From positions 1 to 29,589 of the IMG/VR virus record IMGVR_UViG_3300007735_000584: DNA of 29,589 nucleotides; one strand, given 5' to 3'. Below the pieces are notes generated by a model that saw only the letters and a list, made by a program, of their open reading frames with translations, searched no databases and was not told where the DNA came from. A program made the translations under genes and the position numbers. The number at the start of each line of letters is the position of its first letter. Position 1 is the stretch's first letter. This DNA is from a virus. This document shows, piece by piece, positions 28,966 to 29,589 of the stretch.

Positions 28966-29589
28966 ACTACCCAATTTACGAGTTAAAAATAAACGAATCT
29001 TTGAATGATGAAAGCGAGGTTTCTTATGTGGCTTTGGTAGATGCACCTGCTATTCAAAAAGATTTCCTGGCATTTAATGACCAATTTATTGAGCCTTCTA
29101 AAGGTGAACACGAAACGGAGTTTATCCCACGTTGTGTTAAATATGTAGTAGATGAAGGTAAAAGCACGGAACAGGCAGTAGCTATTTGCTATTCAATTTG
29201 GGAAGAACATTTTAAACAGGACTTTGAAGAAACCTATAATGACTATCCTAAAGCAGCAAGTGAGAACGCAAAGATTGCTTTAAGATGGGCTGAAGAAAAT
29301 GGTTGGGGTGATTGTGGAGAGGCAACAGGAAAAAAAAGAGCCAACCAATTAGCCAATTTTGAACCCATCAGCCGTGAAACTATTGCTCGTATGTCATCAT
29401 TTGAAAGACATAGGCAGAATTCAAAAAAGGAATTAGGCGACGGATGTGGTCGCTTGATGTGGTTAGCTTGGGGTGGCGATGAGGGAATAGAATGGGCAAA
29501 AAGGAAATTAGAGCAAATTGATACTAAAATGGAAGGCGAAAAGGTTTCGCTTGATTATGACGATACCTTAAGCACGGAAAGAGGAAAGG
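28962..29589 (+). CDS. Prohead protease / XkdF-like protein fused to a HAD-like domain (partial)
   Basis: 209 codons are visible and the frame is still open at the window end. The N-terminus MNYPIYELKINES and EVSYVALVDAPAIQKDFLAFN match the start of XkdF-like capsid maturation proteins. A Cys-containing segment, RCVKYVVDEGKSTEQAVAICYSIWEEH, follows (about 67-93), then AKIALRWAEENGWGDCGEATGKKRANQL and ELGDGCGRLMWLAWGGDEGIEWA. The last visible residues, VSLDYDDTLSTERGK, match motif I of HAD hydrolases (DxDxT). So a HAD domain seems fused downstream. It probably cuts the scaffold or capsid protein, whose gene should follow outside the window. Confidence 0.75.
   Translation, partial: MNYPIYELKINESLNDESEVSYVALVDAPAIQKDFLAFNDQFIEPSKGEHETEFIPRCVKYVVDEGKSTEQAVAICYSIWEEHFKQDFEETYNDYPKAASENAKIALRWAEENGWGDCGEATGKKRANQLANFEPISRETIARMSSFERHRQNSKKELGDGCGRLMWLAWGGDEGIEWAKRKLEQIDTKMEGEKVSLDYDDTLSTERGK

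Noticed and set aside
1-29589. CRISPR arrays, insertion sequences, integrase or rRNA genes
   Set aside because: No regularly spaced repeat-spacer pattern, transposase or integrase motifs or rRNA-like segments were seen on either strand.

Overview
This window is almost certainly part of a tailed double-stranded DNA phage (siphovirus-like) of a Bacteroidota host, probably a flavobacterium or a relative. The DNA is AT-rich and every convincing gene lies on the + strand. Genes are packed with 4-base ATGA overlaps. Start codons are preceded by A-rich leaders rather than Shine-Dalgarno sequences. One intergenic site matches the Bacteroidota -7 promoter motif TAnnTTTG well, and the tail fibre carries a Bacteroidota-style signal peptide ending in FGQ. 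No integrase or lysogeny repressor was recognised. The window opens in the last 24 codons of a gene that is probably the major capsid protein and closes inside a head-maturation protease gene. The two ends therefore look like neighbours on a circular map, with an estimated few kb missing (inference).

Layout. 1-4492: head and connector genes (capsid end, tail-tube-like protein, portal with an unusual C-terminal extension, connector, tail-terminator-like protein), with intrinsic terminators directly in front of two start codons. 4489-9313: a secreted-type tail fibre, its small partner, two small membrane proteins (holin candidates), a one-piece spanin, a GH24 endolysin, a small basic protein and a metallophosphoesterase. 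9314-9652: a non-coding control region with paired 21-bp repeats and overlapping inverted repeats. 9653-13888: early genes, many of them microproteins, with an ERF single-strand annealing protein and a free-standing DnaA domain IV protein. 13889-15777: a structured leader RNA, a DUF1376/DnaD-type replication initiator with iteron-like repeats inside its gene, a second replication-region protein and NinG/Rap nuclease. 15803-19736: a sigma-like regulator followed by a translationally coupled set with two glycosyltransferases and a hexapeptide acyltransferase. 19742-21450: small and large terminase with a structured element between them. 21492-28881: tail genes, including a predicted -1 frameshift in a tail-chaperone-like gene and a 740-aa tape measure protein. 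28962-end: prohead protease fused to the start of a HAD-like domain.

How it fits together. The control region at 9.3-9.65 kb would start the early operon. The ERF protein, DnaA-like protein, initiator and NinG would drive replication and recombination. The sigma-like protein may switch on late genes. The glycan genes may modify the virion or the host surface. Terminase packages DNA into heads built from the protease, capsid and portal genes. Holin candidate, endolysin and spanin release progeny. The least explained signals are the three-hairpin kissing-loop RNA (13928-14020), the out-of-frame 11-bp iterons inside the initiator gene (14167-14371), the terS-terL structured element (20203-20274) and the frameshift site (22103-22109).
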